DNA of 64,000 nucleotides from Nocardia harenae NBRC 108248 (GTDB taxonomy: Bacteria > Actinomycetota > Actinomycetes > Mycobacteriales > Mycobacteriaceae). The stretch covers positions 62,001-126,000 of the forward strand of contig NZ_BDBH01000005.1 in assembly GCF_001612885.1 (NCBI RefSeq). Direction: 5' to 3'. Each line of letters opens with the position of its first letter. Within the stretch, counting starts at the first letter, position 1. The notes beneath the pieces were generated by a model, which searched no databases, had not been told where the DNA came from, and saw only the letters and a program-made list of their open reading frames with translations. Below, piece by piece: positions 51,861 to 59,965 of this stretch. Made by a program: the position numbers and the translations under genes.

Positions 51861-52817
51861 CTATTTCGCCGCGGACTCCGGCGGGGTGAAACGCGTCGTC
51901 GGCGTCATTCCCGCGGCCCTGCCCTGCTCCGCGACCACCTGCGCCATCTTGGCGCTGGCCTCGTCGATCATCTCGTCGCCGAGCATGACGGCGCCGCGCG
52001 CGCCGCCATCGGCCGAGGTGTGGAAGGCGTAGGCCGCCAGGATCTCCTCGGCCCTGTCGTACTCGGCCTGGCGCGGGCTGAAGATCTCGTTGGCCGCGTC
52101 GACCTGGGTGGGGTGCAGCACCCATTTACCGTCGAAGCCGAGCGCGGCGCTGCGCGCGGCCGCCCGCCGGAAGCCCTCGAGGTCGCGGATCTGCAGGTAG
52201 GGGCCGTCGATCGCCTGCAACCCGTGCGCGCGGGCGGCGAGCAGGATGGTCATCAGGATGTGGTGGTAGGCGTCGCCCGGCGCGTACCCCTCCGGCTGCT
52301 CGCCGACGACGAGGGTGCGCATCCGGATGCTGGCCATGAAGTCGGCCGGGCCGAAGACCAGGGTCTGCACCCGCGGACTGGCGGTGGCGATCTCGTCGAT
52401 ATTGCGCAGCCCGATGGCGTTCTCGATCTGCGGCTCGATGCCGATCCGCCCCGGCTCCAGCTGGTGCGCCTGCTCCAGCTGGGTGAGCAGCAGGTCGAGC
52501 GCGCGCACCTGGCCGCCGTCGGTGACCTTGGGCAGCAGGATGGCGTCGAGCTGCGAGCCCGCGCCCTCCACGACGGTGATCACATCGGCGTAGGTCCACG
52601 GCGTGGTCCAGTCGTTCACCCGGACCACGCGCAGCTGCCCGCCCCAGCCGCCCTCGTTCAGCGCGGCGACGATGGTGGCGCGCGCCGCGGCCTTGGCGAC
52701 CGGCGCGACGGCGTCCTCCAGGTCGAGGAAGACCTCGTCCACCGGGAGCCCCTTGGCCTTGGCGATCATCTTGGGATTGCTGCCGGGTACGGCGAGCACG
52801 GAACGGCGCGGCTTCAT
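51861..52817 (-). CDS. HpcH/HpaI aldolase/citrate lyase beta-like protein (CitE, malyl-CoA lyase type)
   Basis: 318 aa starting MKPRRSVLAVPGSNPKMIAK, the CitE-superfamily opening. Mg-binding and catalytic residues are visible in EVFLDLEDAVAP, GIEPQIENA and LVFGPADFMAS, and the C-terminus carries the family motif GFDGKWVLHPTQV. It likely cleaves or forms (S)-malyl-CoA or a related 3-hydroxyacyl-CoA. First gene of a three-gene minus-strand operon; divergent from the MgtE-like gene. Confidence 0.9.
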   Translation of the reverse strand: MKPRRSVLAVPGSNPKMIAKAKGLPVDEVFLDLEDAVAPVAKAAARATIVAALNEGGWGGQLRVVRVNDWTTPWTYADVITVVEGAGSQLDAILLPKVTDGGQVRALDLLLTQLEQAHQLEPGRIGIEPQIENAIGLRNIDEIATASPRVQTLVFGPADFMASIRMRTLVVGEQPEGYAPGDAYHHILMTILLAARAHGLQAIDGPYLQIRDLEGFRRAAARSAALGFDGKWVLHPTQVDAANEIFSPRQAEYDRAEEILAAYAFHTSADGGARGAVMLGDEMIDEASAKMAQVVAEQGRAAGMTPTTRFTPPESAAK

Positions 52818-52893
52818 GAACCCTCTCCTGTCGTCGGCTCAGCTGCCGTGGCGCGACGCGGAGCCCGAGCGCGGAACCTCTAGCCTGACAGGC

Positions 52894-54183
52894 ATGGCAG
52901 CTACCAGGGTGTACGTCGCCCGGCTCGCCGGTCTGGCGGTGCTGGGACCGGACGGGGAGTCTATCGGCAGGGTGCGCGACGTGGTGGTCGCCGTCCGCTA
53001 CGACCGGCAACAGCCCAGGGTGCACGGGCTGGTGGTGGAGCTGCCGACCCGGCGGCGGATCTTCGTGCCCATGCTCCGGGTGACCGCGATCGAGCCCGGC
53101 GTCGTCACGCTGAACACCGGGACGGTGAGCCTGCGCCGCTTCACCCAGCGCCCCGGCGAGCTGCTCGCCATCGCGCAGATCGTGGACTCCTCGGTCCGGG
53201 TGCACGACTCCGACCTGCCCGACCTCGACGACGTCGACGTGCTCGTGGTCGACCTCGGGATCGAGCTCACCCGGACCAGGGACTGGCGGGTCACCCGGGT
53301 GGCGGTGCGCGGGCACCGCAGGCTCGGCAGGCGGCGCGCCGTGCACGTGGTCGACTGGGTGCGGGTCACCGGCCTCACCCCGTACGAGATCGGCAGGCCG
53401 GGGCAGGACGTCACCCAGCTGCTCGAGCAGTTCGAGGGGCTGCGCGCCGCCGACGTCGCGCAGCTGCTGCGCGAGCTGCCGGAGAAGCGCCGGGTCGAGG
53501 TGGCCGAGGCACTGGACGACGAGCGCCTCGCCGACGTCGTCCAGGAGCTCTCCGACGACGACCAGGTGCGGCTGCTCGGCAAGCTGGAGGTGGGCAGGGC
53601 CGCCGACGTGCTGGAGGCCATGGACCCGGACGACGCCGCCGACCTGCTCGGCGAGCTGGAGACCGGCGAGCGGGAGTCGCTGCTCGCGCTCATGGACCCG
53701 CAGGAGTCCGAGCCGGTGCGCAGGCTGCTACAGCACTCCCCGGACACCGCGGGCGGCCTCATGACGCCGAAGCCGGTGATCCTCACCCCGGCGACCACCG
53801 TCGCCGAGGCGCTCGCCCGGGTGCGCAACCCGGACCTCACCCCCGCGCTGGCCTCCATGGTCTTCGTGGTGCGCCCGCCCACCTCGACCCCCACCGGCCG
53901 CTACCTCGGGTGCGTGCACCTGCAGGCGCTGCTGCGCGAGCCGCCCGCACACCTGATCGGCGGCATGCTCGACTCCGCGCTCTCGCCCCTGCTGCCCGAC
54001 ATGTCGCTCTCCGCGGTCACCAGGTACTTCGCCACCTACAACCTGGTCTGCGGCGCCGTCGTCGACGCGGAGAACCATCTGCTCGGCGCGGTGAGCGTGG
54101 ACGACATCCTCGATCACCTGCTCCCGGAGGACTGGCGCGACCAAGAGGAACTACCGGAAGGGGTCGCGAGCAGTGACCGATGA
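52894..54183 (+). CDS. PRC-barrel + MgtE-N + CBS domain protein (Mg2+-sensing, no transporter domain)
   Basis: 429 aa from ATG 52894. N-terminal PRC-barrel-like domain (ARLAGLAVLGPDGESIGRVRDVV), an MgtE intracellular N domain with repeated helices (LRAADVAQLLRELPEKRR...DPDDAADLLGELETGE), and a CBS pair (GGLMTPKPVILTP...LGAVSVDDILDHLLPEDW). The MgtE membrane domain is absent, as in M. tuberculosis Rv1232c. It probably senses Mg2+ or nucleotides. It overlaps the DUF1003 gene by 11 bp. Confidence 0.9.
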   Translation: MAATRVYVARLAGLAVLGPDGESIGRVRDVVVAVRYDRQQPRVHGLVVELPTRRRIFVPMLRVTAIEPGVVTLNTGTVSLRRFTQRPGELLAIAQIVDSSVRVHDSDLPDLDDVDVLVVDLGIELTRTRDWRVTRVAVRGHRRLGRRRAVHVVDWVRVTGLTPYEIGRPGQDVTQLLEQFEGLRAADVAQLLRELPEKRRVEVAEALDDERLADVVQELSDDDQVRLLGKLEVGRAADVLEAMDPDDAADLLGELETGERESLLALMDPQESEPVRRLLQHSPDTAGGLMTPKPVILTPATTVAEALARVRNPDLTPALASMVFVVRPPTSTPTGRYLGCVHLQALLREPPAHLIGGMLDSALSPLLPDMSLSAVTRYFATYNLVCGAVVDAENHLLGAVSVDDILDHLLPEDWRDQEELPEGVASSDR

Positions 54184-54862
54184 CAGCCTCGTCCGCACGG
54201 TCCCGAACGCGGGCGGCAGCCGCCCGCCCAGCTCGGCCCGGCAGCGGCTGGAGACCCCGGTCGCCGGCGGCCGCTTCCGCATCGACTGGGACTCCGACGC
54301 GCTGGCCAGGGGCAGCGAGCGGATCGCGCGCTTCCTCGGCACCGGCCGCTACCTGGCGATCCAGACCCTCATCGTGGTGGTCTGGGTGCTGCTCAATGTG
54401 TTCGTCCTCGCGCTGCGCTGGGACCCGTACCCCTTCATCCTGCTCAACCTGGCCTTCTCCACCCAGGCCGCGTATGCCGCGCCGCTGATCCTGCTGGCGC
54501 AGAACCGGCAGGACAACCGCGACCGGGTCTCGCTGGAGGAGGACCGGCTGCGCGCCGCCCAGACCAAGGCCGACACCGAGTTCCTGGCCAGGGAGCTGGC
54601 CGCGCTGCGGATCGCCGTCGGCGAGGTTGCCACCCGCGACTACCTGCGCCGGGAGCTGGACGAGATGCGCGAGGCGCTGGACCGCATCGCCGCCGCCGCG
54701 GGCGGCACAGCGGACACCGCGGCCGTTGCCCGAAACCAGGGACGATCCGGGAAGCCGGTCAAAGCGAATCGCAAGAAGAGTGCCGCGCGCACGCCGGCGC
54801 CGCCACCCGAACCGGAGGAGCACGTCGAAGACGATCTCGGGAATCGACCGACAACGTTCTGA
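54173..54862 (+). CDS. DUF1003 membrane protein
   Basis: 229 aa from GTG. Two membrane helices (~60-80, ~86-106) within the DUF1003 core (GTGRYLAIQTLIVVVWVLLN...PYPFILLNLAFSTQAAYAAP). A coiled-coil-like helical stretch follows, then a charged Pro/Lys tail. Matches Rv1231c of M. tuberculosis in order and length. Role unknown; coupling with the MgtE-like gene suggests metal or envelope homeostasis. Confidence 0.9.
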   Translation: MTDDSLVRTVPNAGGSRPPSSARQRLETPVAGGRFRIDWDSDALARGSERIARFLGTGRYLAIQTLIVVVWVLLNVFVLALRWDPYPFILLNLAFSTQAAYAAPLILLAQNRQDNRDRVSLEEDRLRAAQTKADTEFLARELAALRIAVGEVATRDYLRRELDEMREALDRIAAAAGGTADTAAVARNQGRSGKPVKANRKKSAARTPAPPPEPEEHVEDDLGNRPTTF

Positions 54863-54911
54863 CCGGTGGGTAACCTGGATACCGTTGTCCAGAGCAGCTG
54901 AAGGGAAGGGG

Positions 54912-54950
54912 ATGTCCCGGACAGTTGCTCCCATGACGATAGATTGGTGA
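54912..54950 (+). CDS. Possible 12-codon leader peptide before the transglycosylase gene
   Basis: ATG 54912 follows the strong ribosome site AAGGGAAGGGG and encodes MSRTVAPMTIDW, stopping at TGA 54948-54950, which overlaps the GTG (54947) of the transglycosylase gene. Translational coupling to a gene without its own ribosome site is plausible. It could also be chance. Confidence 0.35.
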   Translation: MSRTVAPMTIDW

Positions 54951-56308
54951 GTGATCACGTGCGCAAATCTGCCCCGATCACAGTGTCACTACTGGTAGCA
55001 GCGGGTTTGGCGTCCGTCGGCTCCGGGTCGATGGTCTCGGCCCGCGATGTCGGCGATGCGGGCGAAGCGCTCCTGGTGGGGTCGACCGACGCCGCCACGG
55101 ATGCCGCCGGCGATCCGTCCCAGACACCGCAGTCCCGTATTGTCGGCCTGCTTCCGCTCGACAACACCGGGATTGCGCGCGAATTGCGGGCGGTTGTCCC
55201 GCCGGCGGATGGTGCGGTTCCGGTGGGTGGTGGTCCGGTGTTGCGGAGTATCGCGTTGCCGGCCGGGTCGGGGTTGCTGGGTGTTCCGGAGGTGGTGCTG
55301 GCGGCGTATCGGAATGCGGAGTTGGCGTTGGCGTCGGCGCAGCCGGGGTGTGGGGTGTCGTGGAATTTGCTGGCGGGGATCGGGCGGATCGAGTCGGGGC
55401 ATGCGGGTGGGGGTCGGACGGATGCGGCGGGGACGACGGTGTCGCCGATCTTCGGTCCGGCGTTGGATGGGTCGTTGCCGGGTAACGAGGTGATCGCGGC
55501 GGCGGGTGGGGGGTTCGTGCGGGCGGTGGGGCCAATGCAGTTCCTACCGTCGACGTGGGCGTTGTACGCGGCGGATGGCAATGGGGACGGAGTGTCGGAT
55601 CCGCACAATGTGTTCGATGCGGCGTTGGGGGCGGGGAAGTATCTGTGTAGCGGGGGGTTGGATCTGCGGGATCGGGCGCAGGAGTTGCGTGCGGTGTTGC
55701 GGTACAACAATTCGATGTCGTACGCGGCGGATGTGTTGTCCTGGTCGGCGGCGTATCGGACGGGTGGGTCGCCGTCGGCGGGGCGGGTGTCGCCGGAGGC
55801 GATCGCGCCGGGGTCGGGGGGCTGGGGCACCGCGCCCGGCGTGCTCGCCGCCTCCGCGCCCGGCACCACGGTCCCGGCCGCGATCCCCGGGCCGGAGGGC
55901 CTGCCGCTGGAGGATCCCGCTCCCGCCACGACCAGCGCCCCGGTGCCCGAGCCGATGATCACCATTCCCGGGCTGCCGCCGATCCCGTGCGGCATCTTCT
56001 GCCCGCCCGCCCAGCCGCAGGGCCGCACCCTGCCGCAGCCCGGGCCGCAGCCGCCGCAGGGCGAGAACCTGCCCCAACCCGGGCCGCATGGCCCGCAGGG
56101 CCAGAACCTCCCGCAGCCGGGGCCGCCCGCACCGCAGGGCGAGACGCCGCCGGGACCGGAGTGCCCGCTCGGCCCGGACGGACAGCCGCAGGTGTGCGGC
56201 CCGGACGGTCTGCCGGTCGCCCCGGCGCCGGACCCGGCGGCCCCGCCGCCCGGGCTGGTGCTGCCGTTCGGGATCACCATCCCGCTGCCCGCCCCGCCCG
56301 TGCCGTGA
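54947..56308 (+). CDS. Secreted lytic transglycosylase-like protein with proline-rich tail (mosaic gene)
   Basis: 453 aa from GTG 54947 (TTG 54944 is possible). A signal-like hydrophobic stretch (~10-28), a spacer, and a soluble-lytic-transglycosylase-like domain (~110-270) with the catalytic-Glu motif GIGRIESGHAG and GPMQFLPSTW...DPHNVFDAALGAGKYLC. The tail (~300-450) is rich in PQPGP/PQGxNLPQPGP repeats and probably spans or binds the cell wall. Corresponds to M. tuberculosis Rv1230c. Codon use changes sharply at about 55195 and back at about 55820, within the catalytic core. Start codon possibly coupled to a short leader. Confidence 0.88.
   Translation: MSDHVRKSAPITVSLLVAAGLASVGSGSMVSARDVGDAGEALLVGSTDAATDAAGDPSQTPQSRIVGLLPLDNTGIARELRAVVPPADGAVPVGGGPVLRSIALPAGSGLLGVPEVVLAAYRNAELALASAQPGCGVSWNLLAGIGRIESGHAGGGRTDAAGTTVSPIFGPALDGSLPGNEVIAAAGGGFVRAVGPMQFLPSTWALYAADGNGDGVSDPHNVFDAALGAGKYLCSGGLDLRDRAQELRAVLRYNNSMSYAADVLSWSAAYRTGGSPSAGRVSPEAIAPGSGGWGTAPGVLAASAPGTTVPAAIPGPEGLPLEDPAPATTSAPVPEPMITIPGLPPIPCGIFCPPAQPQGRTLPQPGPQPPQGENLPQPGPHGPQGQNLPQPGPPAPQGETPPGPECPLGPDGQPQVCGPDGLPVAPAPDPAAPPPGLVLPFGITIPLPAPPVP
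55195..55820 (+). other. Segment of atypical codon usage inside the transglycosylase gene
   Basis: In this stretch third positions are mostly G or T (TTG, GTG, GGG, GGT, CGG, GAT, TAT, AAT, TGT), against C-dominated third positions before and after in the same reading frame. The frame is uninterrupted. This points to recombination with, or gene conversion from, a differently biased homologue. Confidence 0.75.
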
Positions 56309-56328
56309 TCGGCAGAAACCGCCGATCA
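56306..56328 (+). terminator. Hairpin at the end of the first transglycosylase gene
   Basis: TGATCGGC (56306-56313) and GCCGATCA (56321-56328) are perfect 8-bp arms with a 7-nt loop; the stem starts at the stop codon. No T-run follows. Confidence 0.5.
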
Positions 56329-56459
56329 CAATCGGATCACGAATAAACCTCCAGCTCAGGCCGGTTAAACACGAAGCGCATCACGAAGGGGTAACAAAAA
56401 CATCTCGGCTGCGGTAGCCTCTGATCGTCCGAGCGTCGAGCATGGAGGGTCAGCGCACC

Positions 56460-57353
56460 GTGGGGCGTCACCGTAAGCAGCAAACCGCGTCCTTCAAGCG
56501 CAGCTCGGTGCTCGCGCTCACCGGCCTGGTACCGGCCGGGCTCGCGGCCGTCACCGCGACCACGGACGTCAGCCCGGCGGCCGTCGCGCAGCACCTGCCG
56601 AACCCGCGCGACCTGCTGAACAACGAGCAGGGCGACGTGCTGGAGCCGGAAACCTCGGCCCCCGACGCGGCCGAGGTCGTCGGCGCCCAGCCGGTCGCCG
56701 CGGTGGCCACCGTCGAGCACGCCATGGCCAAGCCCGCCGCGCCCCCCGTGGTCAAGACGGTGGCACTGGCCGGTGACCGGGTGCAGTCCGATCTGCCCTC
56801 CGGCTCGCTCGGCATCCCCGGTATCGCGATCGCGGCCTACCAGAACGCCGAGGCCCGGCTCGCCGTCGAGAACCCGAACTGCCACATGGGCTGGTCCACC
56901 CTGGCCGGGATCGGCCGGGTCGAGTCCACGCACGTCTTCGGCGGCAAGGCCGACAGGGACGGGAACCCGCTCAAGCCGGTGTACGGCCCGGCGCTGGACG
57001 GCTCGCTCTACGGCAACAATGTCATCCGCGACAGCGACGGCGGCGTGCTCGACAACCTCGGCGGGTACGACCGCGCCATCGGCCCCATGCAGTTCCTGCC
57101 GGAGACCTGGCACAGGTTCGCCGCCGACGGCAACAACGACGGCATCGCCGACCCGCAGAACCTCTTCGACGCCGCGCTCACCGCGGGCAAGTACCTCTGC
57201 CACGGCGGCCTCGACATGCGCGATCTCTCGCAGCAGACCAAGGCGATCCTGCGCTACAACAACTCCATGGCCTACGTCGCCAACGTCATGGCCTGGGCCA
57301 ACTCGTACAACAGCAATGTCGCGCCCAAGCCCGCGGACCTGCCCCGCATCTGA
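56460..57353 (+). CDS. Secreted lytic transglycosylase-like protein, second copy
   Basis: 297 aa from GTG 56460: GGAGGG lies 10 nt upstream and the opening VGRHRKQQ is typical of actinobacterial cell-wall hydrolases. ATG 56442 is the alternative. Signal-like helix (ALTGLVPAGLAAV), spacer, then a transglycosylase-like domain with GIGRVESTHVFGG and GPMQFLPETWHRF...DPQNLFDAALTAGKYLC, aligned closely with the preceding protein but without its proline tail and with normal codon use. It cuts peptidoglycan glycan strands in the family. 151-bp gap from the first copy, so a separate promoter is likely. Confidence 0.88.
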   Translation: MGRHRKQQTASFKRSSVLALTGLVPAGLAAVTATTDVSPAAVAQHLPNPRDLLNNEQGDVLEPETSAPDAAEVVGAQPVAAVATVEHAMAKPAAPPVVKTVALAGDRVQSDLPSGSLGIPGIAIAAYQNAEARLAVENPNCHMGWSTLAGIGRVESTHVFGGKADRDGNPLKPVYGPALDGSLYGNNVIRDSDGGVLDNLGGYDRAIGPMQFLPETWHRFAADGNNDGIADPQNLFDAALTAGKYLCHGGLDMRDLSQQTKAILRYNNSMAYVANVMAWANSYNSNVAPKPADLPRI

Positions 57354-57373
57354 CCGCACTAGACTCGGTTCCC

Positions 57374-58510
57374 ATGTCAGTGGTAACGGAAGCGGACGTG
57401 CGGGGCGCCCTCGCCAAGGTGGACGACCCGGAGATCCGCAAACCGATCACCGAACTGGGCATGGTGAAGAGCATCGGGGTCGCCGACTCGGGTGATGTGC
57501 ACGTCGAGGTCTACCTCACCACCGCCGGTTGCCCGATGCGGACCGAGATCAGCCAGCGGGTGAGCCGTGCCGTCTCCGACGTTCCCGGCGTCGGCGCCGT
57601 CACCGTCGAGCTCGACGTCATGAACGACGAGCAGCGCACCGAGCTGCGCAAGTCGCTGCGCGGCGACTCCGCCGACCCGGTCATCCCGTTCGCCCAGCCC
57701 GGCTCGCTCACCCGGGTCTACGCCGTCGCCTCCGGCAAGGGCGGCGTCGGCAAATCCAGCGTCACGGTGAACCTGGCGGCCGCCATGGCGGCGCGCGGGC
57801 TCTCGGTCGGCGTGCTCGATGCCGATATCTACGGCCACTCCATCCCGCGCATGCTGGGCACCGACGCCCGCCCCACCCAGGTGGAGCGGATGATCATGCC
57901 GCCGATCGCGCACGACGTGAAGATGATCTCGATCGCGCAGTTCACCCAGGGCAATACCCCGGTGGTCTGGCGCGGCCCGATGCTGCACCGGGCGCTGCAG
58001 CAGTTCCTCGCCGACGTCTTCTGGGGCGATCTGGACGTGCTGCTGCTCGACCTGCCGCCCGGCACCGGCGACGTCGCCATCTCCATCGCCCAGCTCATCC
58101 CGAACGCGGAGATCCTGGTGGTCACCACGCCGCAGCCGGCCGCCGCCGAGGTGGCCGAGCGGGCGGGCGCCATCGCGCTGCAGACCAGGCAGCGGATCGC
58201 GGGCGTGGTGGAGAACATGTCCTGGCTGGACCTGCCGAACGGCGACCGGATGGAGCTCTACGGCTCCGGCGGCGGCCAGGCGGTGGCCGACCGGCTCACC
58301 CGCGCGGTCGGCGCCACGGTGCCGCTGCTCGGGCAGGTCCCGATCGAGCAAGCGCTGCGCGAATCCGGCGACGAGGGCACCCCCCTCGTGCTGCGCGACC
58401 CGGACAATCCGGCGGCCAAGGCGCTGCAGGAGGTCGCCGACAAACTGGCCGTGCGCAGGCGCGGGCTGGCCGGGATGTCGCTCGGCATCGACACCACCCG
58501 GCACCTGTAG
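57374..58510 (+). CDS. mrp: Mrp/NBP35-type Fe-S cluster carrier ATPase (ApbC)
   Basis: 378 aa. N-terminal DUF59/MIP18-like domain (~1-95), then the deviant P-loop ASGKGGVGKSSVTVNLA (~118-134), DADIYGHSIPRMLG and the LLLDLPPGTGD switch. It binds and transfers iron-sulfur clusters. The CxxC pair of some homologues is not seen near GVVENMSWLDLPNGDRMELYG, as in other actinobacterial Mrp proteins. 20 bp after the transglycosylase gene. Confidence 0.94.
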   Translation: MSVVTEADVRGALAKVDDPEIRKPITELGMVKSIGVADSGDVHVEVYLTTAGCPMRTEISQRVSRAVSDVPGVGAVTVELDVMNDEQRTELRKSLRGDSADPVIPFAQPGSLTRVYAVASGKGGVGKSSVTVNLAAAMAARGLSVGVLDADIYGHSIPRMLGTDARPTQVERMIMPPIAHDVKMISIAQFTQGNTPVVWRGPMLHRALQQFLADVFWGDLDVLLLDLPPGTGDVAISIAQLIPNAEILVVTTPQPAAAEVAERAGAIALQTRQRIAGVVENMSWLDLPNGDRMELYGSGGGQAVADRLTRAVGATVPLLGQVPIEQALRESGDEGTPLVLRDPDNPAAKALQEVADKLAVRRRGLAGMSLGIDTTRHL

Positions 58511-58536
58511 TGCGGCCGCACCAATAGGCTCGGGGC

Positions 58537-59085
58537 ATGCTCACGCTGCTGCTGTACGTGCTGATCGTCGGGCTGGTGGCCGCGGTGCTCTTCCTGCTGG
58601 CGGGTGCCGTCTTCGGCCGGGCCGAGGAACTCGGGCCGCTGCCCGAGGGGACGACCGCCACCGTGCTGCCCGCGGAGGACATCGCGGGCGCCGACGTGCG
58701 CTCGCTCCGCTTCCAGCAGGTGGTCCGCGGCTACAAGGCCAGCGAGGTGGATTGGGCGCTGGCCCGGCTCGCCGAGCGGATCGACGAACTCCAGCACGAG
58801 CTCGCACTGGCGCGCACCGGGCCGGACGGTCGGCCGATGCCGGAGGGCCCGCCCCGCGCGGGCACCACGCCGGACGGCCGGAGCGGTACGGGTCCGGGCT
58901 CGCAGCCCGCCGTACCCGCCGTCTCGCGCCCCGACACCGGGGAATTCCCGCCCCCACCCCGGAATGCGGTATTCCGCACCGGTGAATTCGCCGCGCCGGG
59001 CACCGGCGACATTCCGGCCGGAGTCCCCGGCCAACCCACCCGGCCCCGCCGGGTGCCCCGGCCCGGCGAATCGGGCAATTCGTGA
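58537..59085 (+). CDS. DivIVA-domain membrane protein
   Basis: 182 aa. One N-terminal membrane helix (LLLYVLIVGLVAAVLFLLAGAVF), a short DivIVA-like segment (VRSLRFQQVVRGYKASEVDWALARLAERIDEL, ~55-90), then a disordered Pro/Gly tail. M. tuberculosis Rv1209 has the same plan. Possibly a polar growth or envelope factor (inference). It overlaps the tag gene by GTGA. Confidence 0.85.
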   Translation: MLTLLLYVLIVGLVAAVLFLLAGAVFGRAEELGPLPEGTTATVLPAEDIAGADVRSLRFQQVVRGYKASEVDWALARLAERIDELQHELALARTGPDGRPMPEGPPRAGTTPDGRSGTGPGSQPAVPAVSRPDTGEFPPPPRNAVFRTGEFAAPGTGDIPAGVPGQPTRPRRVPRPGESGNS

Positions 59086-59684
59086 GCGCGCCGCCCGACG
59101 ACGGCCACCCCCGCTGCCCCTGGCCGCTCGGCTCCCAGCTCTACCTCGACTACCACGACAGCGAATGGGGCCGCATCCTGCACGGCGACGACGCGCTCTA
59201 CGAGCGGATGTCGCTGGAGGCATTCCAGTCCGGCCTCTCCTGGATCACGATCCTGCGCAAGCGCCCCGCTTTCCGCGCCGCCTTCGCCGATTTCGCGATC
59301 GAACGGGTGGCCGAGTTCGGCCCGGCCGACGTGGAACGGCTGCTCGCGGACGCGGGCATCGTGCGCAATCGGGCGAAGATCGAGGCCACCATCGCCAATG
59401 CCAGGGTCGCGGCCGAGCTGGACGGCGGGCTGGACGCGCTGCTCTGGTCGTTCGCCCCGCCCGCCAGGCCGCGGCCGCGCACCGGCGCCGAGATTCCGGC
59501 CGTGACCCCGGAATCCACCGCCATGGCGCGCGCGCTGAAAAAGCGCGGATTCCGCTTCGTCGGCCCGACGACGGCATATGCCCTGATGCAGGCGGTAGGA
59601 ATGGTGAACGACCATGTCGCGGACTGCTGGGTGCGGTTCGAGGACTCGTTTTCGAACTCACCTGTCCGAGAAGAAGCGGGATAG
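59082..59684 (+). CDS. tag: DNA-3-methyladenine glycosylase I
   Basis: 200 aa from GTG. CPW near the N-terminus and YHDSEWG, the HhH glycosylase core (LEAFQSGLSWITILRKR), and the zinc-binding His/Cys in VNDHVADCW. It removes 3-methyladenine from alkylated DNA, the first step of base-excision repair. Confidence 0.95.
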   Translation: MSAPPDDGHPRCPWPLGSQLYLDYHDSEWGRILHGDDALYERMSLEAFQSGLSWITILRKRPAFRAAFADFAIERVAEFGPADVERLLADAGIVRNRAKIEATIANARVAAELDGGLDALLWSFAPPARPRPRTGAEIPAVTPESTAMARALKKRGFRFVGPTTAYALMQAVGMVNDHVADCWVRFEDSFSNSPVREEAG

Positions 59685-59797
59685 GGAAGAATAGAAGCCG
59701 GTGTATCTCGCCGATTGCCGGCGGGTGCGCCGGTTGGTGACAACTGGAGTTCCGAGAAGTGCGCGGGAATATCGCGCAGATCTGGAGGGAGCAGAGG

Positions 59798-59965
59798 ATG
59801 GCGGCCATGAAGCCCCGTACCGGGGACGGTCCCCTCGAGGCAACCAAGGAAGGGCGTGGAATCGTCATGCGGGTTCCACTCGAGGGTGGCGGACGGCTGG
59901 TCGTCGAGCTCACACCGGATGAAGCGGCTGCACTCGGTGACGAACTGAAGAGTGTCACCAGCTAG
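59798..59965 (+). CDS. DUF3117 small conserved actinobacterial protein
   Basis: 55 aa from ATG 59798, with GGAGGGA 7 nt upstream; an in-frame extension to 59759 lacks a ribosome site. MAAMKPRTGDGPLEATKEGR and the LVVELTPDEAAALGDEL segment are diagnostic of DUF3117 (Rv1211-type). Function unknown. Overlaps the methyltransferase gene by 14 bp. Confidence 0.93.
   Translation: MAAMKPRTGDGPLEATKEGRGIVMRVPLEGGGRLVVELTPDEAAALGDELKSVTS

Noticed and set aside
56309..56459. Possible riboswitch before the second transglycosylase
   Set aside because: The cyclic-di-AMP riboswitch found before some actinobacterial wall hydrolases was considered, but its conserved core is not visible.
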